Shown piece after piece: positions 54,488-63,155 of a stretch of DNA of 64,000 nucleotides. A model generated the notes under the pieces. The model worked only from the letters and a program-made list of their open reading frames with translations. It was not told the origin of the DNA and did no database searches. Each line of letters starts with the position of its first letter. Position 1 is the first letter of the stretch. The position numbers were made by a program, and so were the translations under genes. The DNA comes from an uncultured Devosia sp. (lineage in GTDB: Bacteria; Pseudomonadota; Alphaproteobacteria; Rhizobiales; Devosiaceae): NCBI RefSeq assembly GCF_946479885.1, contig NZ_CAMLHM010000002.1, forward strand, positions 62,001-126,000, read 5' to 3'.

Positions 54488-55396
54488 CTAGAACTTGCGG
54501 TGGCTTTGTTTCGCCTGAACTAGACCGATGAAATCGCGGGCCGATTGGGGCAACCCCGATCCGCGCCGCCAAACCATCCCAACCTGAACGACCGGCAAGT
54601 TCCCTGATATGATCCGACTCTCAATGCGGTCCCCTTCCAACGACCACGGGCGATACACCAAGTCGGGCAGTACAGCCACGCCAGCGCCGGTCGCAACGAG
54701 GCTCCGCACTGCTTCCACCGAACGCGTGCGGAAGGCCACACTGGGTTTTGTGCCCAGTGCCGACAACAATTTACCGGTGTTCTCCTCGGTCTCGTCCACA
54801 GTCAGCATGATCAGCGGCTCTCGAACGATGTCCTCGATCTCGATTACATCGGCAGCAGCTAGACGGTGACCCAGCGGCAGCCACAACCGATAGGACGAGG
54901 TTTCAAAGATCTCAGCTTGCAGCGCATGGCGATCCTGCAGGTCGGAAATCACCATCACTGCGACGTCCAGCTCGCCGCCGACCAACAGATGTTCAAGGTA
55001 GTCTCGATTATCCTCGATAGCCGTGACCTGCACGGCCGGATAGGCCCGCCGATAGCGCGCCAGCAGCTCTGAGAGCACATACCCTGCCACCAGCGACGTG
55101 ACGCCCAAATGCAGCGGACTGGGCGGCACCGAGGCCACATCGACAAAGCTACGCCGCGCATCCTGTACGCCCGACAGAATCCGTGCGGCGTGACGGTGGA
55201 ACTTGTGACCCTCATGGGTGATATTAAGGCCGCGCCGGTGACGGTCGAATAGCGTCACACCCAGATCGAGCTCTAAGTCGCGGATAGCCTCCGTAACCGC
55301 CGACTGCGAGATCGACAGGTTGTGGGCCGCGCCCGAAACGGTACCGTGCTGAGCTACGGCCATGAAATACTGCAATTGACGTAGGGTGAAGGACAT
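54488..55396 (-). CDS. LysR-family regulator, probably of the putrescine operon
   Basis: 302 residues from MSFTLRQLQYFMAVAQHGTV at 55396; the frame to 55489 adds an atypical tail. The helix-turn-helix is SGAAHNLSISQSAVTEAIRD. The effector domain has SPLHLGVTSLVAGYVLSELL and VATGAGVAVLPDLVYRPWSL. It is on the same strand as, and upstream of, the polyamine operon, which is unusual for LysR pairs (usually divergent), but no other regulator is near. Effector unknown; putrescine or an aldehyde is a guess from position. Confidence 0.85.
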   Translation of the reverse strand: MSFTLRQLQYFMAVAQHGTVSGAAHNLSISQSAVTEAIRDLELDLGVTLFDRHRRGLNITHEGHKFHRHAARILSGVQDARRSFVDVASVPPSPLHLGVTSLVAGYVLSELLARYRRAYPAVQVTAIEDNRDYLEHLLVGGELDVAVMVISDLQDRHALQAEIFETSSYRLWLPLGHRLAAADVIEIEDIVREPLIMLTVDETEENTGKLLSALGTKPSVAFRTRSVEAVRSLVATGAGVAVLPDLVYRPWSLEGDRIESRIISGNLPVVQVGMVWRRGSGLPQSARDFIGLVQAKQSHRKF

Positions 55397-55739
55397 CGCC
55401 CTCACCCTACCGTGGTCGGCGTCATCATGAAAGCAGGCCAGTTTCGCGGAGCCAGTGTAATCGGAATGGCTGCTTTTCGCGGAACCCACCCGAAAGCGGC
55501 CTGGCCGCTAACGGCCCCTACCCTGCCCTTCCGCTGTGCGCCCCTATTCAGACATTATGACAGTGTTCGCGGAGTCCCGAAAGCCGCCGGTCCGCTTTGC
55601 CACGGACCGACGACTGCAGCGGGGTGAATTTCGGAACGGCAGGTTCTAACGCGGTGCGCTAGGCGGGGTGCGCCACGGCCCGACCACAAGGGAGTGTCGG
55701 CAATTAGAAGAAGGGACACTCATGGCTTTCCTTCCCGAC
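55397..55739. other. Intergenic 343 bp with repeated TTCGCGGA words
   Basis: No gene is seen. TTCGCGGA occurs at about 55442, 55477 and 55567. The palindrome AGCGGCC-T-GGCCGCT lies near 55495. GTCCGC and CGGAC words resemble the end of the interspersed repeat. The stretch separates the LysR promoter from the rsgA stop. Confidence 0.4.
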
Positions 55740-56813
55740 TTATTCATATTGCTTCCGAAATTTCATCTCGGCACGATGCCCCTTGTTGAGCCGAATACGC
55801 TTCTTGCGACTTTCGGCCTGGGCCTTTGGGTCATCCTTGATGCTGTGGAAGTCCAATTCGCGTTGCAGCTTGCCGTAGGCGGTCCAGCGCGCTGCATCGA
55901 GCACGCCACTGTCCAGCGCCTCGATGATGGCGCAACCGGGCTCGGTACTATGGGCGCAATCATGAAACCGGCATTGGGTGGCAAGCGACTCGATGTCGGC
56001 GAAGGCTGCAGACATCCCGTCGCCGGCATCCCACAGACCCAGCTCGCGCATGCCCGGCGTATCGAGCAGCAGAGCGCCGCTGGGCAGCAGTACCAGTTCG
56101 CGATGAGTGGTTGTGTGGCGGCCTCGCGCATCGTCCTCCCTGATCGCCTGCGTGGCCATTATCGCCTTACCAGCCAGGGCGTTCACCAGGGTCGATTTGC
56201 CAACGCCAGAGCTACCGAGCACGACGGCCGTCTGCCCGGGCTTGAGGTAGGCCCGCAGCGCATCGAGGCCTTCTCCGGTCACCGCCGAAACAGCAAGGAC
56301 AGGTACGCCGATAGAAATCGCTTCGACCTCAGACAGGCAGGCTGTGATGTCGAGACACATGTCGGCCTTGGTCAGAACGATCACTGGATCGGCCCCGCTC
56401 TCCCAGGCGGCGGCCAGATAGCGTTCAAGCCGACGGGCGTTAAGATCAGCATTCATTGAGGCTGCAAGAAGGGCGACATCGACGTTGACGGCCACGACCT
56501 GACCGCGTACGGCGCCTGGACCGCTGGCGCGGCGAATGAACGCGCTGCTCCGCGGCAGCACATGACGGATGGTGGCGCTGCCCTCTGAGGGCCGCGCTAG
56601 TATGGCGACCCAATCGCCGGTGACCGGATAACCTCCCTCGTCGGCTTGATGAGCGAGTTTGCCTGTTAAGGTGGCGGAAAGCTCACCGCTTTCCGACACA
56701 ACTTCATAGAGACCGCGCTGTTGGACGATTACCCGTGCCGGGATCAACCCCTCTGCGGCATAGGCGGCAAATTGTTGCTGAAGCGCATCGCTCCAGCCGA
56801 ACTGTTCAAGCAT
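55740..56813 (-). CDS. rsgA: Ribosome small subunit-dependent GTPase A
   Basis: 357 residues. A circularly permuted GTPase that acts in late 30S assembly. An N-terminal OB fold (residues 30-110) precedes the permuted G motifs: G4 VLTKADMCLD, G1 VLGSSGVGKSTLVNALAGK, G3 LLDTPGMRELGLW. A C-terminal zinc knuckle follows, CRFHDCAHSTEPGCAI with Cys-His-Cys-Cys spacing. The last 30 residues are strongly basic (RNA contact). The start at 56813 lies 61 bp after a 14-codon ORF with a strong ribosome-binding site, which may control it. Confidence 0.95.
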   Translation of the reverse strand: MLEQFGWSDALQQQFAAYAAEGLIPARVIVQQRGLYEVVSESGELSATLTGKLAHQADEGGYPVTGDWVAILARPSEGSATIRHVLPRSSAFIRRASGPGAVRGQVVAVNVDVALLAASMNADLNARRLERYLAAAWESGADPVIVLTKADMCLDITACLSEVEAISIGVPVLAVSAVTGEGLDALRAYLKPGQTAVVLGSSGVGKSTLVNALAGKAIMATQAIREDDARGRHTTTHRELVLLPSGALLLDTPGMRELGLWDAGDGMSAAFADIESLATQCRFHDCAHSTEPGCAIIEALDSGVLDAARWTAYGKLQRELDFHSIKDDPKAQAESRKKRIRLNKGHRAEMKFRKQYE

Positions 56814-56873
56814 GATGGAATTCCTGAGATCAGGGCCACGAAGGCGCCAGCCGGAATTCCGTCTTTTGGAAAG

Positions 56874-56918
56874 CTACGCGGCGGCGCGACGGAAGGCGTT
56901 TCTCACAATTTCTGTCAT
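56874..56918 (-). CDS. 14-codon upstream ORF before rsgA
   Basis: MTEIVRNAFRRAAA, with AGAGGAGG 7 bp before its ATG at 56918 and a TAG stop at 56876-56874. It is too short for gene finders. The strong ribosome-binding site and its position 61 bp before rsgA suggest a leader peptide. The Arg-Arg-Ala-Ala-Ala end is notable. Confidence 0.5.
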   Translation of the reverse strand: MTEIVRNAFRRAAA

Positions 56919-57090
56919 TGGATGCCTCCTCTGTTGCGCGGCTAGACGAACCTAATCCCGCCCGCAGGCGAGTGTCAACGGAGCGCTGTTGTGGAACGCA
57001 CCCGCATTGGCTCGGTGTCTTGCATATGGTCGTTCAGTTCGCTGCGGTCTTAGTCGCCAGCCATGTCCGCAAGGGGGTGGAAAAGCGACT

Positions 57091-57123
57091 GTCCGCTTTC
57101 GCTGCTAGGGCAAGAAAGCGGAC
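57091..57123. repeat. 10 bp inverted repeat GTCCGCTTTC/GAAAGCGGAC
   Basis: GTCCGCTTTC (57091-57100) and GAAAGCGGAC (57114-57123) pair perfectly around 13 nt. Their sequence equals the terminal motif of the interspersed repeats at 13768, 15012 and 63053. It sits in the 292 bp gap 56919-57210, where no other feature is seen. Confidence 0.6.
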
Positions 57124-57210
57124 GTTCCTCTACAAACCGTCCCTCGGACCGAAGTCCTCAGGAGCCAATTGGCCAGGAACTGGAAGGCGGTCGGCGTCCG
57201 TCTAATCGAC

Positions 57211-58341
57211 CTAGTTTTCGGACGACCAGGCAAAGTTCAGGTAGTTCGCCCTGGTGTCATAACAGATGCTGCCATACATGCGCAGATAGCTGTCGCGACG
57301 GTCGATATCGTTCCAGACTTGGACCGGATCGGCGAGATCGGCCTGGTACTGGGCGATGTTGTCGGGAGTCAGCAGGGAAGGCAGCACGTCCATGGCTTGG
57401 GGCACCGATCTGCCGGCGAGCCAGTCGGCAGCGTACCGGCCCAGGGCATAGCCGAAGATGGGCGAGGCCAGGCTGACCGTCGCCCTATAGGGGATGTCGG
57501 GCGACTGGAGCGCCGCGACGGCGTCGGGTTCGCCATCGATGCCGCCGAGGAACTGGTCCGGGCGAACCTTGCCGGTTTCCTTGAGGGCACGCAGTGCGCC
57601 GAGCACGACCGTATCGGCGCCCAGCACTACATCTACATCGGGCTGCGCGAGGAGGATCGTCTTCATGGTGGCGTAGCCGCCTTCCTCGCTGACCGGGGTT
57701 GGCGAGATATCGGCCACGATGGTGACGCCGGGCAGATTGCCCAGCACGTCACGCATGGCGCGGAATCTTGGCGCCAGGAATTGCAGGCTGTCATGGGTCA
57801 ACAGGACCACCTTGGCCTGGCCCCCGAGTTCTTCGTCGATATAGCGCGCCGCTTCCTCGGCAAGTGTTTTACCGGTGAGGTATTGCGGAGCATTGAGGAT
57901 AGTCACGGCGGGGGGCGGGACGACCGCGCCGACATAGGTGCCCTGGGCGATGATTGCCTGCAGGCTCGGCGCCAACGAGCGCGGATCGATGGGGGCCACG
58001 ATAACCGCTCCGACGGCCTCGGCGCGCAAAGCTTCCATCTGCTCGATCATCAGGGTGGCATCGTCGTTGGCGAGGATGTTGCTGTAGGCAAGCCCGCTAT
58101 CGGCGGCGGCGCGGGAGAGACCGAACCCGACGCCTTCCATAAAGTCGCGGCGATTGTCCTGCACGAAGGCAAGGGACTGTTGCAGGCCGGGCGGCGTGCT
58201 GCACAGCGTCTCGACGGGAACGAACGGGGCGAGCACCAACGGTTCAGTGATGCCAGGCGGCACACTGTCCTGCGCATAGGCGGCGGGCGCTAGCAGCCAC
58301 GCCAGCGTCATCAGGCTGGCGGCAATTTGCCTTGTTGTCAT
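57211..58341 (-). CDS. Periplasmic sugar-binding-type protein without transporter
   Basis: 376 residues from MTTRQIAASLMTLAWLLAPA at 58341 (a GTG two codons earlier is possible), with a Sec signal cleaved after AYAQ. It has the ribose-binding type-I fold: FVQDNRRDFMEGVGFGLSRA, MEALRAEAVGAVIVAPIDPR and LGGIDGEPDAVAALQSPDIP are the RbsB/TorT-like landmarks. No permease or ATPase is nearby. It follows the histidine kinase gene by 66 bp on the same strand, so it probably presents a ligand to that kinase, as TorT and LuxP do. Confidence 0.82.
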   Translation of the reverse strand: MTTRQIAASLMTLAWLLAPAAYAQDSVPPGITEPLVLAPFVPVETLCSTPPGLQQSLAFVQDNRRDFMEGVGFGLSRAAADSGLAYSNILANDDATLMIEQMEALRAEAVGAVIVAPIDPRSLAPSLQAIIAQGTYVGAVVPPPAVTILNAPQYLTGKTLAEEAARYIDEELGGQAKVVLLTHDSLQFLAPRFRAMRDVLGNLPGVTIVADISPTPVSEEGGYATMKTILLAQPDVDVVLGADTVVLGALRALKETGKVRPDQFLGGIDGEPDAVAALQSPDIPYRATVSLASPIFGYALGRYAADWLAGRSVPQAMDVLPSLLTPDNIAQYQADLADPVQVWNDIDRRDSYLRMYGSICYDTRANYLNFAWSSEN

Positions 58342-58407
58342 CCACACAGCAGACCACCCCTCAGTTGATCGACTGATACCGGCGGACGGGGCTCATGCCA
58401 ATTCAAT

Positions 58408-59763
58408 TCACGCCGCAGCGAGCGGAAAGGCCAGTCTGGCGGAAAGGCCCGGGCTGCGGTCAACATACTCGATACTGCCCCGCATCGAGGCCGCCATAGC
58501 CTTGACAATCCGGCTCCCTAGCCCCGTGCCCTTGGCCGGACCGTCGCCGCGACCCACGCCGTCGTCCTCGACGGAGAGCAGCACGCTGCCCTCCTGCAGG
58601 CGACTCAGGGTCACGCGCACTTCCCCGGCCTGATCGGGATAGGCATACTTGGCGGCGTTCATGACCCATTCTGCGGCGATCACACCCAGATTGATGCTGG
58701 CATCGGTGCGCAGAAAAATCGGCTCCAGCCGGTACCTGAGCGAGATGCGGCTATCGACGCCAATGGTCGATTGGAACTCGTCGAGCACGCTGCGCAGATA
58801 GTCGTCCAGTGCCACCTCGGCCACGTTGCCCGAGCTATAGAGCCGCTGGTGGACCAGCGAGATGGCGCGGATACGCGACTGGGTTTCCGCCAGTACGGCC
58901 TTGGTGGCGGCGTCCCCGATGGCATTGGCCTGAAGGCCAACCAGCGACGAAACCATGGCAAGGCTGTTGGCGACACGATGATTGACTTCGTGCACCAGCA
59001 TTTCCGCCCTGTCCTTTGCGGCGCGCATTTCCTCGGTGCTCTTGGCCAGGTCAGCGGTGCGGCTGGCGACCTTGCTTTCGAGCTGGGTGTTGGCTGCAGT
59101 GAGGGAGTCGCGGGCACGAGCCAAGTCGCCGGCATAGCGCATGATAGTGATGAGCGCCGCCGCGGCCGAGGCGGTAGCGACCAGAGCGCCGACGACCGAG
59201 ACCAAGCGCTGCCAGAGCGTATTGTCGGTCTGCTCGGCCACCAGGCTGGCGAGGCGATTGTCGGCGGCGAGGTTGAGGCCAGTAATGTAGACGTTGGCCT
59301 CGTCCATCAGTGCTTTACCGCGGTTGGTGAGGACGAGGTCGAGGGCGGCATCAGTGTTCCGGGCCGTCGTCAGGCCGATTGTCTCGTCCATTTCGGCGAA
59401 CTTGTCAGCGAGGACCTGCGACAGACGTTCAGCGGCGGGAGCCATATCAGGATAGGGCGCCAGGCGGGACGGTAGCGCCTCGACGCCGCGCAGGGCCGAG
59501 GCCTTGGCGAGATCGTAGGGAGCCAGATAAACCTCGTTGTTGGTGAAGAGGTAGCCGCGCTGGCTGGATTCGGCGCGCTGCACCAGGGCGCCCAGCTCGA
59601 CCGATGCGGTCTTGAGGTCGCGGGCCGCTAGGATTTCGCTGGCTATTTCGCCCGACCGCTCGCCCAGCCAAAAGGCAACCGAAATGATCGCCGCGAGCGC
59701 CAACAAGCCCACGGCGAAGAACAGGAGCTGCGATCGGACAAAGACGCGGGCGGTGATGGGCAT
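58408..59763 (-). CDS. CHASE3 sensor histidine kinase (HisKA_2 type)
   Basis: 451 residues from MPITARVFVRSQLLFFAVGL at 59763, preceded by AAGGGCG; an ATG at 59778 is possible. TM1 spans about 12-32, then a CHASE3 periplasmic domain (residues 40-175, AESSQRGYLFTNNEVYLAPY). TM2 is at about 185-205, then a coiled coil. HisKA_2 has the phospho-His EVNHRVANSLAMVSSLVGLQ. The ATPase lid reads AAEWVMNAAKYAYPDQAGEV and VEDDGVGRGDGPAKGTGLGS. This class often signals in general stress pathways. No response regulator is adjacent, so the partner must be elsewhere. The neighbouring periplasmic binding protein is a likely input. Confidence 0.88.
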   Translation of the reverse strand: MPITARVFVRSQLLFFAVGLLALAAIISVAFWLGERSGEIASEILAARDLKTASVELGALVQRAESSQRGYLFTNNEVYLAPYDLAKASALRGVEALPSRLAPYPDMAPAAERLSQVLADKFAEMDETIGLTTARNTDAALDLVLTNRGKALMDEANVYITGLNLAADNRLASLVAEQTDNTLWQRLVSVVGALVATASAAAALITIMRYAGDLARARDSLTAANTQLESKVASRTADLAKSTEEMRAAKDRAEMLVHEVNHRVANSLAMVSSLVGLQANAIGDAATKAVLAETQSRIRAISLVHQRLYSSGNVAEVALDDYLRSVLDEFQSTIGVDSRISLRYRLEPIFLRTDASINLGVIAAEWVMNAAKYAYPDQAGEVRVTLSRLQEGSVLLSVEDDGVGRGDGPAKGTGLGSRIVKAMAASMRGSIEYVDRSPGLSARLAFPLAAA

Positions 59764-59922
59764 TTCAACGCCCTTCATGCCAGATTACGCTGGTCAGCGC
59801 CAAGGCAATCCCTCAACCCGAAGCTGCAAAAAGGTTCCGGAAGTGAGAAGGGGCGATTTGCCCGCTGTGACCGCCTGGAACTCTTTGGGGACCGGGGCGT
59901 TGCGCGCTGGGAGAATTACATA

Positions 59923-62145
59923 TTGTTGGATCAACAGACCGATGCGACTAATGCTGCGAAGATGTCGGTCTTCCAAGGCGTTGCCACATTTGCACTAATC
60001 GCGTCACTTCTCTATCTGGGCGCTGGAATACTTGTGCCCTTAGTACTTGCCACCCTGTTGGCTTTTGCCCTGACGCCTCTCGTCTCCTCTCTGAATCGCC
60101 GGTTGCATTTGCCCGATCCACTGGCGGTCATTATCGCTGTAATGCTCGCGCTTGGGGCCATGGGGGTCTTTGCCTATGTAGCCGGAACCCAAATCGTCAA
60201 CCTCACCCAGGAACTGCCAGGCTACCAGCAGACCATCTTGGCCAAGGTTGCCGCTCTCCAAGCCCAGTTCGGCGAAAATACCCTCTTCGACCAAATCAAC
60301 AGCGTCATTTCAAGTGTCGCCGAGCAAACCTCTGGCAATGATGTCGACGCGCCACGGCGGCCCGGCGAGCCGATCTCGGTAACCATTTCCAACCAGATCG
60401 GCCCGGTCGGAATTATCGGCTCCGTCCTTGGCTCCATTATTGGACCGGTTGCGACAGTCGCCATCGTTGTAGTTTTCCTGATCTTCCTGCTTTTGGGCCG
60501 GGGCGACCTGCAGGAGCGCTTTATCCGCCTAGTCAGCGGCGGTCGCTACTCCAAGACCAATATTGCCATTGCCGATGCCAGCCATCGGGTCGGGCGGTAC
60601 CTGCTGATCCAAGTCGGCGTCAACATAACTTACGGCATAATCTTCGGTGTGGGTTTGTGGTTCATAGGGGTTCCCAGCGCCGTGCTCTGGGGACTTTTGA
60701 TCATTCCTTTCCGCTACATTCCCTTTGTCGGTGCCATGATCATTGCAGTGGTGCCGTTCCTTCTGGCATTTGCTGTTGATCCTGGCTGGAATATGCTGCT
60801 GCTGTCCGTTGCACTTTTTCTGCTGCTCGATCTGACGACCGCCAACGTGATCGAACCCCGCCTTTATGGATCAAGCACTGGCGTCTCTGCCATAGCCATC
60901 CTACTCTCAGCCATGTTCTGGGCGACGTTATGGGGGCCGGTCGGACTGATCCTCGCCACCCCAATGACGGTGTGCCTCGTGGTCATCGGGCGCCATCTAC
61001 CCCAGTTCCAGTTTTTTGAAACCCTCTTGGGCAGCGAACCGGTTCTGACCTCCTCGGAGCGCCTCTATCAGCGAATGCTAAAGGGTGAGGCCGAGGACGC
61101 AATCGAATTGGCCGAGGATTATGTGGAAGACCATAGCACCGGCCGATTCCTAAGTGAGGTTATGATGCCGTCGCTTTCGTTGGCCAACAGCGAACTATCC
61201 GACCGCCCCGAAGCCCTCCCCCAGCGCCGCCAGCTTGTGCAATCCTTCGAGGCCTTGATCAATGAGGTCGCCCCAATCGATTGGCCCGAACAGAGCAAGC
61301 TGTTGCTAATCGGCGGTCGCACCGAAATCGACGAGTGCGCCGCAACGCTGGTAGCGCACCGGCTGGCCGAGGAGGAACTGCCTTGTCGTGTTCTTCCGCC
61401 ACTTGCCATTCGCCAGGAAGCCATCGGCCGCCTCGACGTAAATGGCGTCGAGATTATCGTGCTGGTCTTCATGGGCGGCGATATCCGTGCTCAGTCACGA
61501 TACGTTGCGCGCCGCCTGGGTCGCATGGCGCCCGATGTCCGAATTTTGGTCTGCGCGCTCAATGAAGCCAGCGGCGGAGAGACGCACGAGACACTGCATG
61601 TCGACGCGATTTTCCGTACTGTGGAGGACGTAGTGGAGGGCGTGCTGCTTCGTGACATGCGCGAGCAGCAGGTTGATCGCGCCCGACTGCACAAGCGGAG
61701 GCCGTTCGTCGGCGCAGGCCGTGGCAATGACGAGCTGGGGCGGGCCATCCAGCAGATTGCCGATGATTTTGACGTCCCTGTCGCGGCGATAAACCTGTTG
61801 AGCGACGAGCGGCACCTCGAAGATGATGCCGCCTATAGCCTGACCAGTATTGTTGCTGAGACCCGCCAACCCCTGGTTGTGTTGTCAGATGCACCCCATG
61901 CTCTGGTCGGAGAGAATGCTTATCTCCAGACCAACGGCATCGACCTCTACGCTGGAGTCCCCCTTATTTTGCACGACGGGGAATGCGTCGGCGCCCTTGT
62001 GCTGCTCGACCACGATCCGCGCGCCTTCACGAAAGAAGACGTGGCGCGGCTGGTTGCCGCGGCGGACGATTTGGTACGTCGCTTCGGGGGCGAAGAGGCG
62101 GCCAATATCGCTTCGCTGAATGTCTCTGTTGTCGCACCTGCCTAG
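59923..62145 (+). CDS. AI-2E-family transporter fused to Rossmann-like and GAF domains
   Basis: 740 residues, about twice the usual 350-400. Residues 15-370 are a complete AI-2E/PerM transporter with seven to eight membrane segments: LATLLAFALTPLVSSLNRRL, VPSAVLWGLLIIPFRYIPFV and ATLWGPVGLILATPMTVCLV. Residues about 460-570 (KLLLIGGRTEIDECAATLVA, VNGVEIIVLVFMGGDIRAQS) resemble a B12-binding-like Rossmann fold without the cobalamin His motif. Residues about 600-730 (ELGRAIQQIADDFDVPVAAI, DLYAGVPLILHDGECVGALV) are a GAF domain. The start is TTG (59923) or the ATG at 59962. The transporter is probably regulated by a small cytosolic ligand. Confidence 0.85.
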   Translation: MLDQQTDATNAAKMSVFQGVATFALIASLLYLGAGILVPLVLATLLAFALTPLVSSLNRRLHLPDPLAVIIAVMLALGAMGVFAYVAGTQIVNLTQELPGYQQTILAKVAALQAQFGENTLFDQINSVISSVAEQTSGNDVDAPRRPGEPISVTISNQIGPVGIIGSVLGSIIGPVATVAIVVVFLIFLLLGRGDLQERFIRLVSGGRYSKTNIAIADASHRVGRYLLIQVGVNITYGIIFGVGLWFIGVPSAVLWGLLIIPFRYIPFVGAMIIAVVPFLLAFAVDPGWNMLLLSVALFLLLDLTTANVIEPRLYGSSTGVSAIAILLSAMFWATLWGPVGLILATPMTVCLVVIGRHLPQFQFFETLLGSEPVLTSSERLYQRMLKGEAEDAIELAEDYVEDHSTGRFLSEVMMPSLSLANSELSDRPEALPQRRQLVQSFEALINEVAPIDWPEQSKLLLIGGRTEIDECAATLVAHRLAEEELPCRVLPPLAIRQEAIGRLDVNGVEIIVLVFMGGDIRAQSRYVARRLGRMAPDVRILVCALNEASGGETHETLHVDAIFRTVEDVVEGVLLRDMREQQVDRARLHKRRPFVGAGRGNDELGRAIQQIADDFDVPVAAINLLSDERHLEDDAAYSLTSIVAETRQPLVVLSDAPHALVGENAYLQTNGIDLYAGVPLILHDGECVGALVLLDHDPRAFTKEDVARLVAAADDLVRRFGGEEAANIASLNVSVVAPA

Positions 62146-62165
62146 ACCTTCGAGGCACTGCGGGT

Positions 62166-62360
62166 TCAGTCTCGAGTAAGTCCGCCTTTTGCGAATGCCT
62201 CGTCGTAACGTACGGGCGCGGCCCCAGATTGCCCGCCGGTTGCTCCCGAATTCGCTCCCGGGAACGTCTGCTGTTGGTAGCCCGCTAGCAGGCGTTGAAT
62301 GACCGGAATGGGGTCGATAGCAACCCCGTTGAACAGCCACTTCGTTTCTCCTTCGGCCAT
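62166..62360 (-). CDS. Possible 64-aa protein beside the integrase
   Basis: MAEGETKWLFNGVAIDPIPV, then a Gln/Gly-rich tail. The amino-acid mix is plausible but no ribosome-binding site precedes it, and it faces the recombinase gene from 22 bp away. It could be a real small gene or a chance frame. Confidence 0.3.
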   Translation of the reverse strand: MAEGETKWLFNGVAIDPIPVIQRLLAGYQQQTFPGANSGATGGQSGAAPVRYDEAFAKGGLTRD

Positions 62361-62381
62361 TTCGGCCAGAGGAGATCAATC

Positions 62382-63014
62382 ATGGGTATTTCTGAGTATG
62401 ACCCCGCTGCAGCACTAAGGTCGTCATGGAATGCGGGCAAACAGGTCGGCGCAAAGCGTGCGCTGAAAGTTCGGCAGATCTGGTCGATCCGATTCTTCCT
62501 CGATCGCGAGGGACGAATGAGAGATCGAGCGCTGTTCGACTTGGCGATCGACAGCAAGCTGCGCGGCTGTGATCTGGTGAAGATCAAGATCGGTACCCTG
62601 GTCTCCGGTCCAACCATTCGTGCCAGGTCAATGGTGATCCAGCAGAAAACCGGTCGCCCGGTTCAGTTCGAGATCACCTCTGATGCTAGGACCAGTCTGC
62701 TGGCTTGGCTTGAGCGCCGAGGGGGCACGATCGAAGACTTTGCCTTTCCAAGCAGGGCCAATCCGGCCGGGCATTTGAGCACGCGCCAATACGCGAGGCT
62801 GGTCGACGAGTGGGTAGTAGCCATTGGTCTGCGGCCAGAAGAGTACGGCACCCACTCGCTTCGGCGGACTAAAGCATCCCTCATCTACAAAGCGACGGGG
62901 AACTTGCGGGCGGTCCAGCTGCTGCTTGGACACAGTAAGATCGAGAACACCGTTCGCTATCTCGGGGTTGACGTCGATGACGCATTGTCCTTAGCGGAAG
63001 CCACAGAGATCTGA
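62382..63014 (+). CDS. Short tyrosine recombinase (integrase catalytic domain)
   Basis: 210 residues from MGISEYDPAAALRSSWNAGK at 62382, with AGAGGAGA upstream. It contains the full catalytic set: Arg61 (SKLRGCDLVKI), Lys89 (QQKTGRPV), His158/Arg161 (THSLRRTKAS), His184 (LLGHSKIENT) and Tyr193 (VRYLGVD). The core-binding domain is reduced to about 45 residues, as in short orphan integrases of alphaproteobacteria. No attachment-site repeat or tRNA was found next to it. It could move the surrounding block or only a small cassette. Confidence 0.88.
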   Translation: MGISEYDPAAALRSSWNAGKQVGAKRALKVRQIWSIRFFLDREGRMRDRALFDLAIDSKLRGCDLVKIKIGTLVSGPTIRARSMVIQQKTGRPVQFEITSDARTSLLAWLERRGGTIEDFAFPSRANPAGHLSTRQYARLVDEWVVAIGLRPEEYGTHSLRRTKASLIYKATGNLRAVQLLLGHSKIENTVRYLGVDVDDALSLAEATEI

Positions 63015-63052
63015 CGCGAGCCTTCGCCGACGATCAAACGCTACGTCGGCGA

Positions 63053-63105
63053 AGCGCCCCATTCCGGCCCTTCGAGCACGATCGGCGAGTTCCCAAAAGC
63101 GGACG
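63053..63105. repeat. Interspersed repeat copy 3
   Basis: GCGCCCCATTCCGG, 22 bp, TTCCCAAAAGCGGAC, directly after the recombinase gene and in the same orientation as copies 1 and 2. Confidence 0.8.
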
Positions 63106-63155
63106 GGCAGAATAGAGTGTCGCGGATCTTGGCGGTGTTAAGCGTAATCGATAGG

